From Circinella umbellata (Eukaryota > Mucoromycota > Mucoromycetes > Mucorales > Lichtheimiaceae), in contig JAIWNF010000003.1 of the NCBI GenBank assembly GCA_025093555.1, forward strand, positions 1,116,001 through 1,180,000: a stretch of DNA of 64,000 nt, read 5' to 3'. Shown piece after piece: positions 1-13,355 of the stretch (positions within the stretch are counted from its first letter, which is position 1; each line of letters starts with the position of its first letter). The notes under the pieces were generated by a model. That model was not told the DNA's origin, made no database searches, and worked only from the letters and a program-made list of their open reading frames with translations. The position numbers were made by a program, and so were the translations under genes.

Positions 1-462
1 TTTGGCTCAACATACTCGATGTCATCTAGATCATCCAGATATCGAGTAAATTCAGCATCGAATGATCCAACAACAGCAGAAAAATCTTTGCCAACTTGAA
101 TACTATCCATAGATAGAGAGGAAGCATCGTTATCAAGTGCTGTTTTTTTTATACCACCGCTTACATTGACACTATTAGCTTTATGTTTTGTTTGATACAT
201 TGCATAATGTTGTCGAATGATAGAACTTGGTTCCGTAAACGATGCAGCTAGTAGTATTATCAATCATATGATTAAAATTAGACTTTTTTTTTAAGAAATT
301 ATAGTGCCAAGAAAGAAGAACAAAAATTTAATTTTTGTTACCTGTTATTGTGCCATTATCTTTTTTATGAGCATTGTTATTTTTCAATTTAACTATATGT
401 AAATTTTCAAGTGCATTAGCACCAACAATCCATAATGCAATCCAAAAACTAAACTTCTTCAT
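1..462 (-). CDS. Secreted subtilisin-like serine protease, N-terminal part only (off left edge)
   Basis: Two exons are visible: 462-342 and 247-1, joined in phase 1 (donor GTAACA, acceptor CTACTAG). The protein opens with a signal peptide (MKKFSFWIALWIVGANA), then LHIVKLK and, near the window edge, GKDFSAVVGSFDAEFTRYL and DDIEYVEP. This order (a short IV-LK strand, a Gly-Phe-Ala-like stretch and a final D-IEYVEP) is the signature of the I9 propeptide that chaperones and inhibits proteinase K/subtilisin S8 proteases. The catalytic Asp-His-Ser domain would lie to the left, outside the window, so activity cannot be judged. The start is the only ATG in frame with the signal peptide. Family call is firm; whether the enzyme is extracellular or vacuolar is open. 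Confidence 0.8.
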
Positions 463-752
463 TTTGTTCGACTAAAAGAAAATAGAAAAAAAAATGAAAA
501 AGGGGATAAAAGACAAAATGAATAATTGATATATAAAGTAATGAGAGTTTATTTTTATTATTATTGTTTCCCGAAATTGTTATTGAAAAAATAACCACGA
601 GCAAATATACAACTTTTTTTTTTTACAAAAAAAAAATAAAATAACAGAAAAAATAAAAAGAATCAAAGGCGAACGTTTATTTGTTTTGTTCTAATATCAA
701 AAAATGTTTTGTTTGTTTCTTTGTCGTTTAATTGTATTATTCTTTTTTTTCT

Positions 753-2971
753 TCATGGCCCGTGTACTCCACGCCATCGATGCCCATATATCTGTACAAA
801 ATATATACATCCCCCACTCATTATACTCATGATAGCAAAAATGGTCATGGACCAGCCATTTCCAATCGCCTTTAACATGGCTGGAGCCATTAATGGTGTA
901 CATCCAGCACATGCACTTCGTAATAAATTAGATGCTCCAATAACTGATGCAGAATATCCATGATAAGCATCAACAAGGTATGTATTGCTTGGCGTTTGTA
1001 CCACACCAACACCGACTCCCACTATATTGTTATTTTAATATAAACCAGATTGAACATATGTTTGGTATATACATTACAACAACTGTGCATTTTTTTCCCC
1101 ATTGTCAAAAGGTTAATTATATTACTTACATATAAACAAGCCGGTTAATCCAGCTGCTGCATGAATATGAAAATCAATACACCAGCCATAAATGAGTTCA
1201 CCAATGGGAAGTAATATAATACCAATCCACATGGCAGGTAATCTTACTTCTGGTTCTTGTTGTTCTTGATCTGTTTGTTGTTGTTTCCGTCGAAGTAGCC
1301 AATCTGAATGCTTACCAGAAAGTACAGCACCGACAGCATTACCAACACCATTGGCAAGATAAGAAAGTCCAATTTGGGAACTTGACAATTGATATCGATA
1401 TCCAAGTTGGTGTGGTAGACTGGAAATAACAAAATACATGAATCCGTAGGCTAATGCATAAGGCATTGTAGTTAATAAAACAACAGGTTTTAATAAAAAT
1501 GTAAATGGACGAGTGAATGCTCTTAACATGGGCTCTGGTTCTGTTAACACTAATGAAGAAGACGAGGATGATGTTGTTGTTGCTTCTGGTAACGATGATA
1601 AGTGTTCGTTTTTTTTATTGTGTTTTTCTTGCTTGGTCTTTTGTTTATAATAACGGTGGTATTTCTTCCGTTCTAGAATAATTGCTGATGTTTCTGGGAG
1701 AAAGAATAACATGAGAAAGAATACAAGTACACCCATGCCTGCTAATGTCCAAAAAATATGTCTCCATCCTAAATCTATATGCATATATTTTGTAAATAGT
1801 AGTTACTATATTTTATCTTTACATATGCATTGAACATCGGTAAAGAAAACAATAATGATACTTACACTGGTTTATGTAACCACCAGCAATAGGGCCGACA
1901 ACAGGTCCAATCAACGGACCCAAAAAGAATAATCCCATGGCGTTACCACGTTCATGGACTAGAAACAGATCTGTTATTGTTCTATATTTTGTTTTTTGCA
2001 TAATTTTAATTTTTTTAGTTTTCTATGTACAAATATAACTGAGTCAAAAAAAAATGATGATAAGCTACCCTGCACCAACTGCTTGAGCTGCGCTAGCTCC
2101 AATTGACTGAAAAATTCTCATTAAAACAAATATACTGATAGCCGGAGATAATGCACATCCTATAGTTGATCCTACATAAATAACTGTTGCTATTATATAT
2201 ATCAGACGACGACCATATCGCTCAGAAAGTCCTGCCCACATCATTGGCTATATAACAGAATATTATAATTAGCATTTTAAAGCTTCTTTGTTCTTTTTAT
2301 CGAATAGAGTACATCCTTTTAACTTACAGCAATCCCTTGTGTAAACACATATAAAGAAATGGTAGCATTTATTAACGTACTTGATGCACCAAGTGAGCGT
2401 CGTACTTCATGAATTGCAGGTACCTGTATATTTTTATTATTCATGCAAAGTGAAAAAAAAAAGTTAGTGACACAAAATGTCAAATCCAAAATTGTTATCA
2501 TTTTTTTTTCTCTTATTTATGGGTTACAACTTGCATAAATTGAACTACTAAGAGGTCCAAGAAAGCCTTGTAATGCTACAATAAATAATATAAACCATTT
2601 TCGTACTGGCGACATCTAATATAGTTTATTAATATATGTATTTTAATTTTTGTTTCAAGTTCTTGTGAATGTGATGTCAGAACAATGAGCCTTACCTGCA
2701 ATGGTTGTGAAGTTGGAGTCACCATGACTATATCCATATCATCGGGCAAACGATCTTCGAGTGGTTGCTTAGATACAGAATTTTTACTTAATGTGTCTAA
2801 ATCGACCATAGGGAACTTTTCATCACCAACAACAGTCGATTGACTATCTTTATTCGTTAATGAACAATTTTCCATTGATGCAGTAGTAGCGGTAGTAGTT
2901 GATGATGCTACATTGGTATTTATTGTATTACATATCCGTCCAATAGATGCTGTAGAAATTGGACGAGACAT
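753..2971 (-). CDS. Major facilitator superfamily transporter, DHA1 drug:H+ antiporter type
   Basis: Seven exons (2971-2696, 2615-2535, 2423-2328, 2247-2069, 1981-1866, 1774-1130, 1021-753) sum to 1662 nt, 553 aa. A 100-residue polar N-terminal tail precedes the first membrane segment (WFILFIVALQGFLGPLSSSIY). GLSERYGRR (about 157-165) is MFS motif A in the TM2-TM3 loop, and GPLIGPVVGPIAGG (about 232-245) is the antiporter motif C of TM5. These mark 12-TM DHA1 exporters such as yeast Qdr/Dtr and multidrug pumps; substrate is unknown. The central loop after TM6 is charged and Ser-rich (KKYHRYYKQKTKQ, then a SSSSSS run), a likely cytosolic regulatory loop. The second intron is read as GC-AG (TAT|GCAAGT), because only that junction gives the family sequence SSSIYVPAIHEV. 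Confidence 0.9.
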
Positions 2972-3437
2972 AATGCGTTTAGAGTAATACTCTCTTTATA
3001 AAAAAAATTGTACAAAAAGCGATAAAGCAAAAATAAAAAATAAAAAGAATAGAAAGAAACGAAATTATGGTTGTATTTTTGGTATTTTCATCATAAAATA
3101 ATTGAAAAATCTATTCTTATGTTCTTTCCTCTCTAATTGAAATATAAAAAGAGTATATTATGACGGAAGTAGCTGATACGATAAGAGTATAAACAGATAA
3201 TGCATAATATGATCCTGTTCATTGCTACAAAAAAAAGGGGTTCTTTATTTTTTTTTATTTTTTTGCGTTACAAAAAAATAAATCAATAAATAGATTGCTT
3301 AAAGTGTTAAATAAAAATAACAACACTAATAGAGTGATCATTATTGTTATGGGTATAAAGCCCCCCTTTTTTTTCCCTCTCGTCGTCTGACCTTTTTGAG
3401 TGGATAAATTCGACGAGGTAATTATATATTATGTTTG

Positions 3438-3477
<40 letters not shown>

Positions 3478-3869
3478 GCTTTATGAGTGAAGAAAAGAAA
3501 AAAATATGTTACAAAATAGAATAACATTTTGTTGCTGTTCTATATATGAATATAAAGGGGGTTTTCTATATGTACATTATTAATCATTAATTTTATGCCA
3601 CTGTTGCTAATAATTGAAAATCTGCCCAGATCGGCTTATCCGATGGGATATATGTGACTTGCTAACTACATTATACTCGGTTTACTGGTATCGGGTATAT
3701 TTTTTTTGCTTAATGCCTTATAAAGAATCTTGTTGTCTTTCTGTTACTGCGTTTATGCGAAAGTAAAAAATAAAAATAAAAGCATGGGGATTAAAAATAA
3801 AATCAAAGGGAAAGAGACTTTTTAAAATGTTATATGAGAAAAAAAAAGAGTAATTTAATATCGGTAAAT
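2972..3869. other. Intergenic: MFS promoter side and SCC2 3' side
   Basis: No open frame with family resemblance on either strand. It holds homopolymer A/T runs and a long AT dinucleotide tract. It should contain the MFS promoter/5' leader (right of 2971) and the SCC2 polyadenylation region (left of 3870). Confidence 0.6.
3442..3475. repeat. (AT)n microsatellite
   Basis: About 17 uninterrupted AT units in the spacer between the MFS and SCC2 genes. A likely polymorphic simple repeat; no function seen. Confidence 0.9.
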
Positions 3870-6800
3870 TTATCCATCTTCTTGCTCATTTTCTCCTTGT
3901 TCGGTTGTAGTCATCATAGCGAATAACTCGAATTGATCATATGCATCCATTGCTGTTGCTTCATTAAGTTGGTTTTGTTCAAAGTATAGTAACTCTTGGT
4001 TCCATTCTACAATGAAATCCGTTTCAACATTCTTGGATATTGTATGTACTTTTGTATTATCATTAGGATTAAATGCAGCAATATCACTATAGAATAATTG
4101 ATAATTAAATATAAATAAAAGTTATATATAGATAAAAAATGACTGGGTATCTTTCTCTAAAAAAATTAGAAGCAAGACGGAGGGAATAGATATATACGGT
4201 AACATAATTTTACCTGTCACTGATCCCGTATAAATCTTTGAGGAATGTTTTGATACGAAGTAAAATATACATTGCAATGGCTGATTTGGCTGCAAAATGA
4301 TCGATCATATCACTTCCAGAACGATTTTTCTTGATAAATTGAATGTAGGAAATAAGATCTGCACATGAAGTAGCTTGAATTCGACTTATATGGTATAGCA
4401 ATAGCATTGCTTCGTCGGATTGCGTAAGGTCTAACGTGATGATATTATCTGCAAGGAAACGTAAATAATACACATCAACCTACATGAGCAGACACAAAAA
4501 TGTTAGCACGTGTATATGTGCATTGATACATGTTGTCTACATCAACCCCTTTTTTTCGCATTTAATCTTTTATCAACTAACCTCGTCCACAGTTGTTTCT
4601 TTGAGATCAAATCTAAAAGGTTTTAATAATGCACTAAGAAAATCCATCTTCGGTTTCTTCTTTTGCTTGATAATACTAAACGCTAAACCAAATAAAGCGT
4701 CAAACTTTGTATCCCCACCACTGGTTCGATAGCCTTTGTTTTATAAAATGTCGTCAATAAATACAATAACCAATATGTTAACGTCAGTGAATCCAATATG
4801 TATATATGTTTTTTCTTTTCGATTACTTACCTTGAGCACCGTTTTCAAAATGTAATTTTTGATATTGAAATGCTTTAACAAAGTATTGTGGAAAGTGTGT
4901 GTAAAGTAGTGTACCATACTTATCATGTGCAAATCGATGGAGATAAAAAGCTTTGTGTCGCAATGCATTATCTGGACTTGTTTCTGCAGCAAAAATTGCA
5001 GGCATACACTATAGTTTTATTTTCCCTCTTTTGATTTAAATGACTGGTCTTTTCTGTTATTGTTTTCAATTGTTCTTCTCACTCCTCCTCGTCATACAAT
5101 TAATAATAACAATAATTTACCAGAACTGGGTGTGCTAAACCTTGATGCATAACCACAGATATAACTTCATATGAAGCATATCGCAAGTCACTTGAATCAC
5201 TGATAGAACACTCCAAAATTTTGCTCAAATAACGTTGCATAAGAGATCCATTTACACCTAATTCTGCAAAATCCGCTGTGTTCCCTAACAAGATATCAAC
5301 ATCGATTTCTTTCGTATATAAAGATGTACCAGCAACTATGATTTTTTATAAGCAATATAATCAGCATACATAGTTTTATTGAAGAGAAAATTTCGCGTTC
5401 CTAGTTACACTATAAAAAAAATACCTTCTTCATTTCTTGCCAATCGGTATTCTTCGGATGATAAAAACTCGTGATACACCTTCATAAGACGTGTTTGCAT
5501 AACCACTGAACCTTCTTTAAAAGTTTCATCCATTAAATCCAAACAACTTTCAGTTGTTATCCATGTCGGATAGCGCATGAAAAAATATCCTATATTGTAC
5601 AAAAATAGAAGTTAGCTTTCGTACTTTTTTTCATTGTCGATTTTTGTAATTCAGAAAGAAATACTTTACCAAGACTTTGCAGTGCTGCCATTCGTATCAA
5701 TGTATTCTCAGCATATGAGTACTTGCCACAATACCAGAATAATAATTCAAACGCAGTAGATTCAATTTTTCCCTATACCATTCGTCATTTTTTATGAGAT
5801 AGATGATTCGAAATTAAAAAATATTTAACCTTTTCTTTCCCTATGTTAAAATACCTCGGCAATTTTATCAAGGGCTTTCACCTTTTCATAAGCCTCTTTA
5901 CGCTTGCCATCAAAGTCAAAATGTTGACATAATAAACCACAAATGATTAACAGCTTGGCCACATTGGTAGCTGGGCGATCCAAAGATTTCATTTGTTTAA
6001 TACCTTTCAGTATCGCTCTCAGTTTCACTACACGAATCAAATAAATAAGATTGCCAATAAAAAAATCCGTCTACCTCCTCTACTGCTACTAAGATATTAA
6101 ATATATGATTTTTTTTACCTATACATGAACCAAGAATCGTGACTAAAATATTATAACGATGTGATATACGGTCGACTATAACACAAAGACAAGAAACAGC
6201 GCTCGGTGTAACCTAGCAGCAAATTAAAAACAAACATAAGACATTGTAACAAGAAGATAATTATTTAAAATAGCGAAATGATGATTTATGCACGCTTACC
6301 TCTAAAGGACTAGATCCTACCAGCTGTACAAGTAATCGCTCGATGATTGCAATAAGATCAGGATCATGATGTTTTATACGAGGTAAAACGTCTTGATAAA
6401 TATTAAGAACATAACGCGCGAGAGGCCAGTCCTCCTGCTGGGAGACACTCAAATAAGGTTGTAGAGAAGTCATTTGAGTTTCTCGTAATAAATCCGGACA
6501 GACTTTAATAAACGCATGGACCGTGACCAAACAATTTTTAAATTGTTCTATTTCGTCTGCTTCGTCATGAGCCATCATTGTGTTAAACAAACAGTCAATA
6601 ATCCATTGAAAGATTTTTTCAAACCATAATTTGGATTTCTCGTTGCTCGTATCTATAGTCTTGGTAATTTAATAGAAGTATATCAGTGTATATTCCATAT
6701 ATACATAACCAAAAATTTCATGAGTTGAAAACATCTTTACCTTTTGAACAATTTGCGAAAGAGCAGTTGTATTTCCACCTTCCATAAGAGCCACGGCACC

Positions 6801-8531
6801 AGTGATGATATTAGTAAGTTGTTTAATTCGTTCTTTTCTTGCTTTGGGTGCATTATCATAAGATGCTCCAAAGTAATCATTTTCATCTTGGTCAATATCA
6901 TGGAATGGAGAAAATAAAACTTCTTGCGACATCTTGAGAGCAAGATCACTTATACTGACTTCACTATCACTCATTCTTAATATTAACTTAGAAGCAATAT
7001 CAATTTTGAGCTCTTCGTCACTGCACTTGTAATAGAGATCGCGTAATAGTTTTACAACACGTTTTCTAACATTAATTGCGGTATCCTATTATCACATGTA
7101 TATTTTATTAATCTCTTCCATATTTTCAAACTTCCGACCTAATCATTATAACAAAATAAATTGCTTATATTACCATGATACGGGTGCTGACAATATTATA
7201 AAGTTTGCGAGGAACATCAGTCTGACGACCCAAATACTTAGCAAGAACTTCAACCGTCGAATCACGAACTGAAGGTGAGCCATCGTGTATACGTTGAATA
7301 ACGGGAACTCGAATACGAGTCTAATAATGAATGTAATAGAAATATGAATTAATAATTTTCAGTAAAGCTAAAAAAAATAGTAATGAGATCAATATCGGCA
7401 AAGAAACATATATTACCTCGTCCAAAATTTCGGGAACATCTGCAGCAATATGGCGAATGGCCTTGACGGCCTTATTTCGATACGTGGCAACTTCACTATG
7501 AAAACACTCCAAAATCTCTCCTAGAAATGTGTTAAAACTCTTGTAGAGAGTGTTGCGTGAAGCAAAAAGTTCAGACAGTAAAGTAAAATCTGTCCAGTTG
7601 AGTTCAGGAAAATCAAAAGAACTAAATATTTCCATAACAGCTTATAAGTCTTTTGATATTTTTTTTTTAATTCAACTACTTAAACAATCCACACCTGCAC
7701 ACTTTTACCTTTCAATTTTCAATTCATCAGGGTGACGTGAATTCATCACAGAAAGATAGTAAGTGCGACCCATATTTACTTGAAGGGCTTCTTGAATCTC
7801 AGAACCCCATTCATCACTTTTTTGTGTTGATTTTGACCAACAAGTGGTATAACTAAATCCCCAGGCACACATGTGGAACTAAATTAGGTCGATGATGAAA
7901 AAGAAAGTTATAAATATGCTTTGTGTCCCTGAATATCTACATATCACCAGTATATACATGTCTGTTTATATAAAACTTACATAGAGTGCTGCATCGTTTG
8001 ATTGTTCAAAACATTCAGACATTCTTATATGACATTGATGTAATAAATCCATAACTTGTGGTGATGTTTCTCGATTAATATCCAATGGTAATTTTTCATG
8101 CAGTTCATATAACCATTTAGGTGTGAGTGTTGAGCTTTGACCTGACACTAAATTAATTCCTATCTTTATTCTACAAGCAATTATACCGAGCCAGTCGATA
8201 GCAAGCGATTTCAAATAAAGATCAGATTTTTTAGAGTGGAGTTTGGATGTCTAAATACACATAACGGAGAGCATTCATCCAAATTAGAGATAAATGAATA
8301 ATTAAGCGAGCCAAATATCCCAAACTTTCCTTACCAGTATTACACTAAATACTTGTAAAATTAGTTCTGCAGCAGGCCACTCTGGTTTGCCTAAAACTAA
8401 AAGTACATCATTCATTGTACTTTCTAAAATAGCACGATATTCTGCAACAGAAAAACTATCACGCTTTCTTGATTTGCATCTATTTATACAATTCATGTTT
8501 TTTAGAATTATATATGTATACGGTTAAACTA

Positions 8532-8562
<31 letters not shown>

Positions 8563-10649
8563 TTACTTTGATATAAGATATTCCAAAAGATAAGTTGCGC
8601 TTTCAGTAGCTGCACCAATTCCAGCTTTCCAAAATGTAACTGCTTTTTGAGCCATCTTCTGTTGTAGATCTTGAATTTGCGCACTATCGTCTTCCTTTTT
8701 GACTTTTTGATATTTGATTTCCCATTTACGAATCCACTGTCGATGATCTTCCATATCACCAGTTGCTGTACAACATTGTACTAACTGGATCAAAAGGGCA
8801 CTCATAACATGAATTCTTGTATTGTCGCGTAATCGATATCGTTTCACTGTACGATCCATTGTTGTTAAAGAGTTTAAACTGGTAAGAATTTCGGAAAGTA
8901 TCCACTTTCGATGCAGTGGATATCGGTTGACTAAAAGACGTAAAACATCAAGGGCAGCCATTTTCATTTGTTCGAAAGGATTAATCACTGCATCACCAGC
9001 CCCAGGACTTTGAACCAGACAGGAATGGTTATTGTCGGTATAGTCGTGAAAAAAGGCTCCCATTGCGATATAGCACAAAATAATAATTCCATGATCATCT
9101 AGCCCTTCAGTCAATAATAAAGTGTTGACATGACGAAACAAGTGCGTGACAAGTGGAAGCATTCGTGAAACATGACTTTTTGCTGCTGGTGTAGATTCGA
9201 CAAATCGCAAGAATGCTCGTGTATCATTATTTACTATAATTTTTCTTGTCAGTTTTCTTTATCCGTTGAATGATAAAAACCAAATAATAACAATAATAAC
9301 TTACAGCTCGTTATATCTTCTTCAAATCCATTTAAATCAATCAAAGGATATATATTATTATCCAAATGACTTCGAATAAATTGCATACATGTTAATACTA
9401 GGCTTTCGGGAAGATGCTATCAAAAAATAATAATAATTTAGTCATGTACATATCCTTATACTAAACCATTTGCTAATAAGAAAAAGGTAAAATGCAATTT
9501 AAACGTACTTGTTTATCAATTTTGCATATAGCATATATATCAACGATCATAGCAGCAGCCTCCAATCCATTAACAATTCTATCCAGTGACTTTATAATCG
9601 TATCATAACCAGTATTTTTTTCTCTTGCTTTAGCAAACTCTGAAATAATTTCCAATTCCACTACTTTTAAACAATGTTGTTCCATAGATCGAATAATTTG
9701 TGCAAACTTGGTAAGATCCATACTTTTAATAACTTGATATTGAGCTGCTTTCAATGCAAGTGACGTGAATTTTTGCATAATAAATGGTTGTAACAGCGGT
9801 GGCTCGTCTTTAGTCAATATTTCGTATTTTTCATCACTATCATCATCCATATTATCCAACTGCTCCAATATATTATCAACAAATGTAGAAAGTTTTTCAA
9901 GTGTTGCTTAAAAAGATAAATATATCATTATTGTTAGTGCTATTCCCAAAGAACGAAAAACGTAAATATTTTTTTTTCTTTTTACCTTGTCCACGCTTTT
10001 CAAACGAGTCCTCATCTTTTTCTTGTATATGTGATTTTGGTAAAGCTTCTGGTGTTGGACTGCGGATCCGTGGCGGGGCTTTTCGTTTGCGTTTTAAAGA
10101 AGTGTTAGAACTAGAAGATTGTTCTATTTCCATGGAAAGTTTTGGTATTTCTTCTTTGGTCGGTGGTGGTGATGGTGGCGATTTAGGGATTGGAATTGAA
10201 ACAATTCGTTTTGTATCTTTACTAGAAATAGGAGACTGACTGATCTTCATTTTACGTAAAGGAGATTCTAAAAGAAGTTTACTTGGTGAGGTAAAATGAT
10301 CCTCGTCTCTTTGTGGTGTTGGTGTTGGTGTTGGTGTTGGTGTTTGTTGTTTTGTTTGAGTAAATGCACGTCGTTGCGTTAATGGTATATCATCCTCTTC
10401 GTCACTACTATTGTTATCACTACTGCTATCACTACTATTACTATCATTGTTTTTGTGCTCCTTTTTTTTTGGAGCTGTAGTTGTTCTTTTTGTTGCTGTA
10501 TTATTAATATTTTGTTGAAGCATTCGTTTAAGAATGGCAGCACGTTTTTCTGAAGCCGAGATCACTCGACGCTTTTTTGCAGGTTGTGCATTATCTTCAT
10601 GGGCTCGTAGTGGTTTTGATTTTTGACCTTGCTTTTTTGAAGAATGCAT
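3870..10649 (-). CDS. SCC2: Sister chromatid cohesion protein 2 (SCC2/Mis4/NIPBL), cohesin loader
   Basis: Twenty exons: 10649-9986, 9906-9509, 9416-9305, 9233-8567, 8479-8335, 8250-7981, 7878-7709, 7621-7417, 7320-7174, 7085-6741, 6659-6300, 6212-6119, 6027-5855, 5772-5670, 5589-5425, 5335-5121, 5008-4831, 4733-4582, 4479-4214, 4086-3870. They total 5046 nt, 1681 aa, close to Mis4 and Scc2. The N-terminal 230 residues are basic, Ser/Pro-rich and disordered (Lys/Arg clusters suit nuclear import and Scc4 binding). The rest is an alpha-helical HEAT hook. Diagnostic stretches are HRKWILSEILTSLNSL, RNKAVKAIRHIAADVPEIL, IHDGSPSVRDSTVEVL, the strongly conserved INVRKRVVKLLRDLYYKC, and YYLRFLADNIITLDLTQSDE. 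The protein loads cohesin on chromatin and stimulates its ATPase. All 19 introns are short; two acceptors outside the first intron are AAG (6660 and 4734). Sure of family; single junctions may shift by a few codons. Confidence 0.9.
8540..8560. repeat. (AT)n tract inside a SCC2 intron
   Basis: Pure AT dinucleotide run immediately downstream of the GTAAAT donor of SCC2 intron 4 (8566-8480). It leaves the splice signals intact. Confidence 0.8.
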
Positions 10650-10754
10650 ATTGTGATTAAAAGGGTAAGAAAAAAAGGTTCAGGAAAAAGGCGAAAAAGC
10701 GCGTTCCGTCACGGAATTTATCCAAGTTTAAAAAAGTGAGCGCGTCAGGCGACG

Positions 10755-10762
10755 GGCACGTG
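10755..10762. promoter_or_regulatory. E-box-like CACGTG in SCC2 upstream region
   Basis: GGGCACGTGATC lies about 105 nt upstream of the SCC2 start codon, in a locally GC-rich patch (GCGTCAGGCGACGGGCACGT). CACGTG is the core site of fungal bHLH (Cbf1/Pho4-type) factors. A single short palindrome, so only suggestive. Confidence 0.3.
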
Positions 10763-12081
10763 ATCTAACACATTGGGAAAATACGAATTCAGATAAAAAG
10801 TACTGGAACAATGGAGACTTGTAGATATATAAATAAAGTGAAAACATATATCAGTAGACGAGGAAAATGAGGAAGAGAAATGAATATGGTTAAAGATAAC
10901 GTGTGAATGCATGGGCATCAGTCAAGGTGGACGCTTAGAACATAGGAAATGTCAACAACATCAAGAAGATATTTATCAATGAAATTGAAATCAATAACGT
11001 TATTCAAAACGTAACGTATCGTTCAATATGCTTTGGCAGTTGTTATGTATTACATTTATAAAATACGATGCCATGAGTTTTATATTGCTGAGCGTCGTCG
11101 CTGATAATGTAATAATATCATAACAAGCTTTATTTTATATATTGATTGCTTTATTTGTTTGATAAATAAGATACCTTTTTCATTATTTCACTTCCTTCAT
11201 TTTTTATCAGTACGTATGACTTATTTATATTAACAAGTGCTGAGTATAACATTAGTTCATTCTGTATATCTACTGAAGAATAATGAAACAGAAGTGGTTG
11301 AATAGCACTTTAATATAAAAAAAATGTTAAAATAATGATATATTTATTATATATTGAATACGACAACAGCTGAAATATCAAATGTATATCATATAATGTA
11401 CGTATTAAAAATTTAAGTGCTGTATGTACTATAATTTGTATTAGGTATCATATATACTATACAATATTGTATTGTGAATTATCACATTACTTTGAACACA
11501 TAGTATTATTATATACATATACACAAGGCATCCAAAAATAACGAGGACCATGAACAACAAGAATCGTTTTATGTAAACACCAATCAGGTATGTATCACTA
11601 CGCACTCCCAAAAAGTATCTTTTCTTCCTTCTCGTTGTCCAAACTTTGAGGCTACTTCATAAAATGCCATTTTTCAAAAAACATCAAATATACAAAATTG
11701 CGGTTAGAGATCGATGGATTCTAAAGATCGTACGATCTATTCATAGTAAACAATTAACATGTTTTATAGTTTTAAAAGTGTATGATTATATTTATTGAGC
11801 CACTTATTTGATTCTTAGTTTTCAGGTCCGAGATACGTACGTTATATATTTTACTATGTTGTAGATGATCTGTCTTTACATTCACCTACATATACCACTA
11901 CGTATGACGACATTATTAGTTTGAACAACAGATCAAATACCTGCATCACTGAGCCGCTAAAAATGTTCGAACTGGAAGGAATAATAGCTGTTCGAAACTC
12001 ATCAGAATCTCACTTTTATGAAAGTGAAGACTTGTCAATCCAAGGGTTATCTTGTTACATGCATATAAAATCCCGAAAACG

Positions 12082-12116
<35 letters not shown>

Positions 12117-12117
12117 A
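12082..12117. repeat. T15/A21 uninterrupted hairpin-forming homopolymer pair
   Basis: Fifteen T followed directly by twenty-one A with no spacer, bounded by CG on the left and GTGG on the right. As RNA it would form an AU-only hairpin on either strand. It could also be a poly(A) tail scar meeting a T-tract. No adjacent gene explains it. Confidence 0.85.
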
Positions 12118-13239
12118 GTGGATGAAAGCTCCACTACCCACTGTTTCAATACAGTGGTAAGAATACTCTATCAGCGGGATGCTACATTCTTCAGTATGAT
12201 CACTATCTTTTTAACTATATACAGTATATCATAATTAACATATTAAGTCTAATCAGAAAATAGAGCAAACCTTCTATTTTCTTTATTACTAGCATGAGAT
12301 AGATACCCTGAACGCTTAATGAAAACCTTATATTTGTTTATTTTATCAAATCATATTCTTTCAATTAATGACTTTTTTTTATTAAGATGGAGAACTGAAT
12401 CCACCACACAAAAATAATTAATTGCTACGTGGTATTCAACCTCTACGTAATATAGGACTACGGAAAAATTCTGATATATATCAAACAAACGAAACTAACT
12501 TGGTCGACGCACTAAAATATTGAAACACCGGGAAAACGTGTTCTTCGGCAGTGGTATAATGAGTTTGTTGCAATTGCTAAAGTAGTCGTTCAAGCTTATT
12601 GGTCGAAGTTTCATTTATTAATATTCTTGACAAAAAAATCAATAAATTCTTCCAAACTTTTCCTTTTGTTAAAGCTCTCTGACAAATAAGTAACAGGTTT
12701 TGGATGGTACTTAAAAAGACTATTTGTTTCTGGTCAGTCACATTCGTGCTGTACCGCTATTTAAGAGCGTGTGGGATGGGGAGGGGATCCTTGAGTTTAA
12801 CCTACTTTAAAAATGACATGATGATTTGATTAATCCGTCTATTGTGATTTTTTGAATAAAATTAGCAGCTATTATTAGGGTATGTAAGGGAACGTATATA
12901 GGTATGTTTCCAACGTTTAATTAGAGTTACATATTGATGCTGATATGAAAATAGACAATCAACCTGCTAGGTATGAAGCATTATATATACGTAGATAAAA
13001 TATATCAATTTAAAGATAAATCAATTCCAACTGTTCATCCTCGTTGTGTAATCATTACCGTTTATTTTTTCTACGTACGTACAAATCTTTCAATAGTCGT
13101 AGCCGCTTTATTTTTACCGAAATTGTACAGAGTACGTATCATAATCAGTATCAAGTCTTAAAGCATGATAATAAATGTAATAAAGAAAACAATTTTTCAC
13201 ACATACCTTTCTTTTAATGCTGTTGTTGTTACAGTTGAA

Positions 13240-13355
13240 CCCGTTTTTTGCACTGGTGGGATCTGGCTCGAAAGTAGTGCAAAAAACGGGGCGTGCAAAA
13301 AGTGTGATTTTGGCTAAAAGGAGTACAAAAAAAGGGGGCGCAAAAAGGGGGTTTT
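13240..13355. repeat. 15-bp perfect inverted repeat plus G/A-rich degenerate tandem units
   Basis: CCCGTTTTTTGCACT (13240-13254) and AGTGCAAAAAACGGG (13276-13290) are perfect inverted arms with a 21-nt loop. To the right follow variant units of the same core: GCGTGCAAAAAGTG, GAGTACAAAAAAAGGGGG, GCGCAAAAAGGGGG. The composition stands out from the AT-rich surroundings. It resembles a terminal or subterminal region of a DNA transposon, or a MITE remnant. Family not recognised. Confidence 0.6.

Noticed and set aside
7622..7640. TATAAG acceptor for SCC2 exon 8
   Set aside because: Gives a stop six codons later (GNI then stop). ATTTAG at 7622-7624 joins in frame to SSFDFPELNW.
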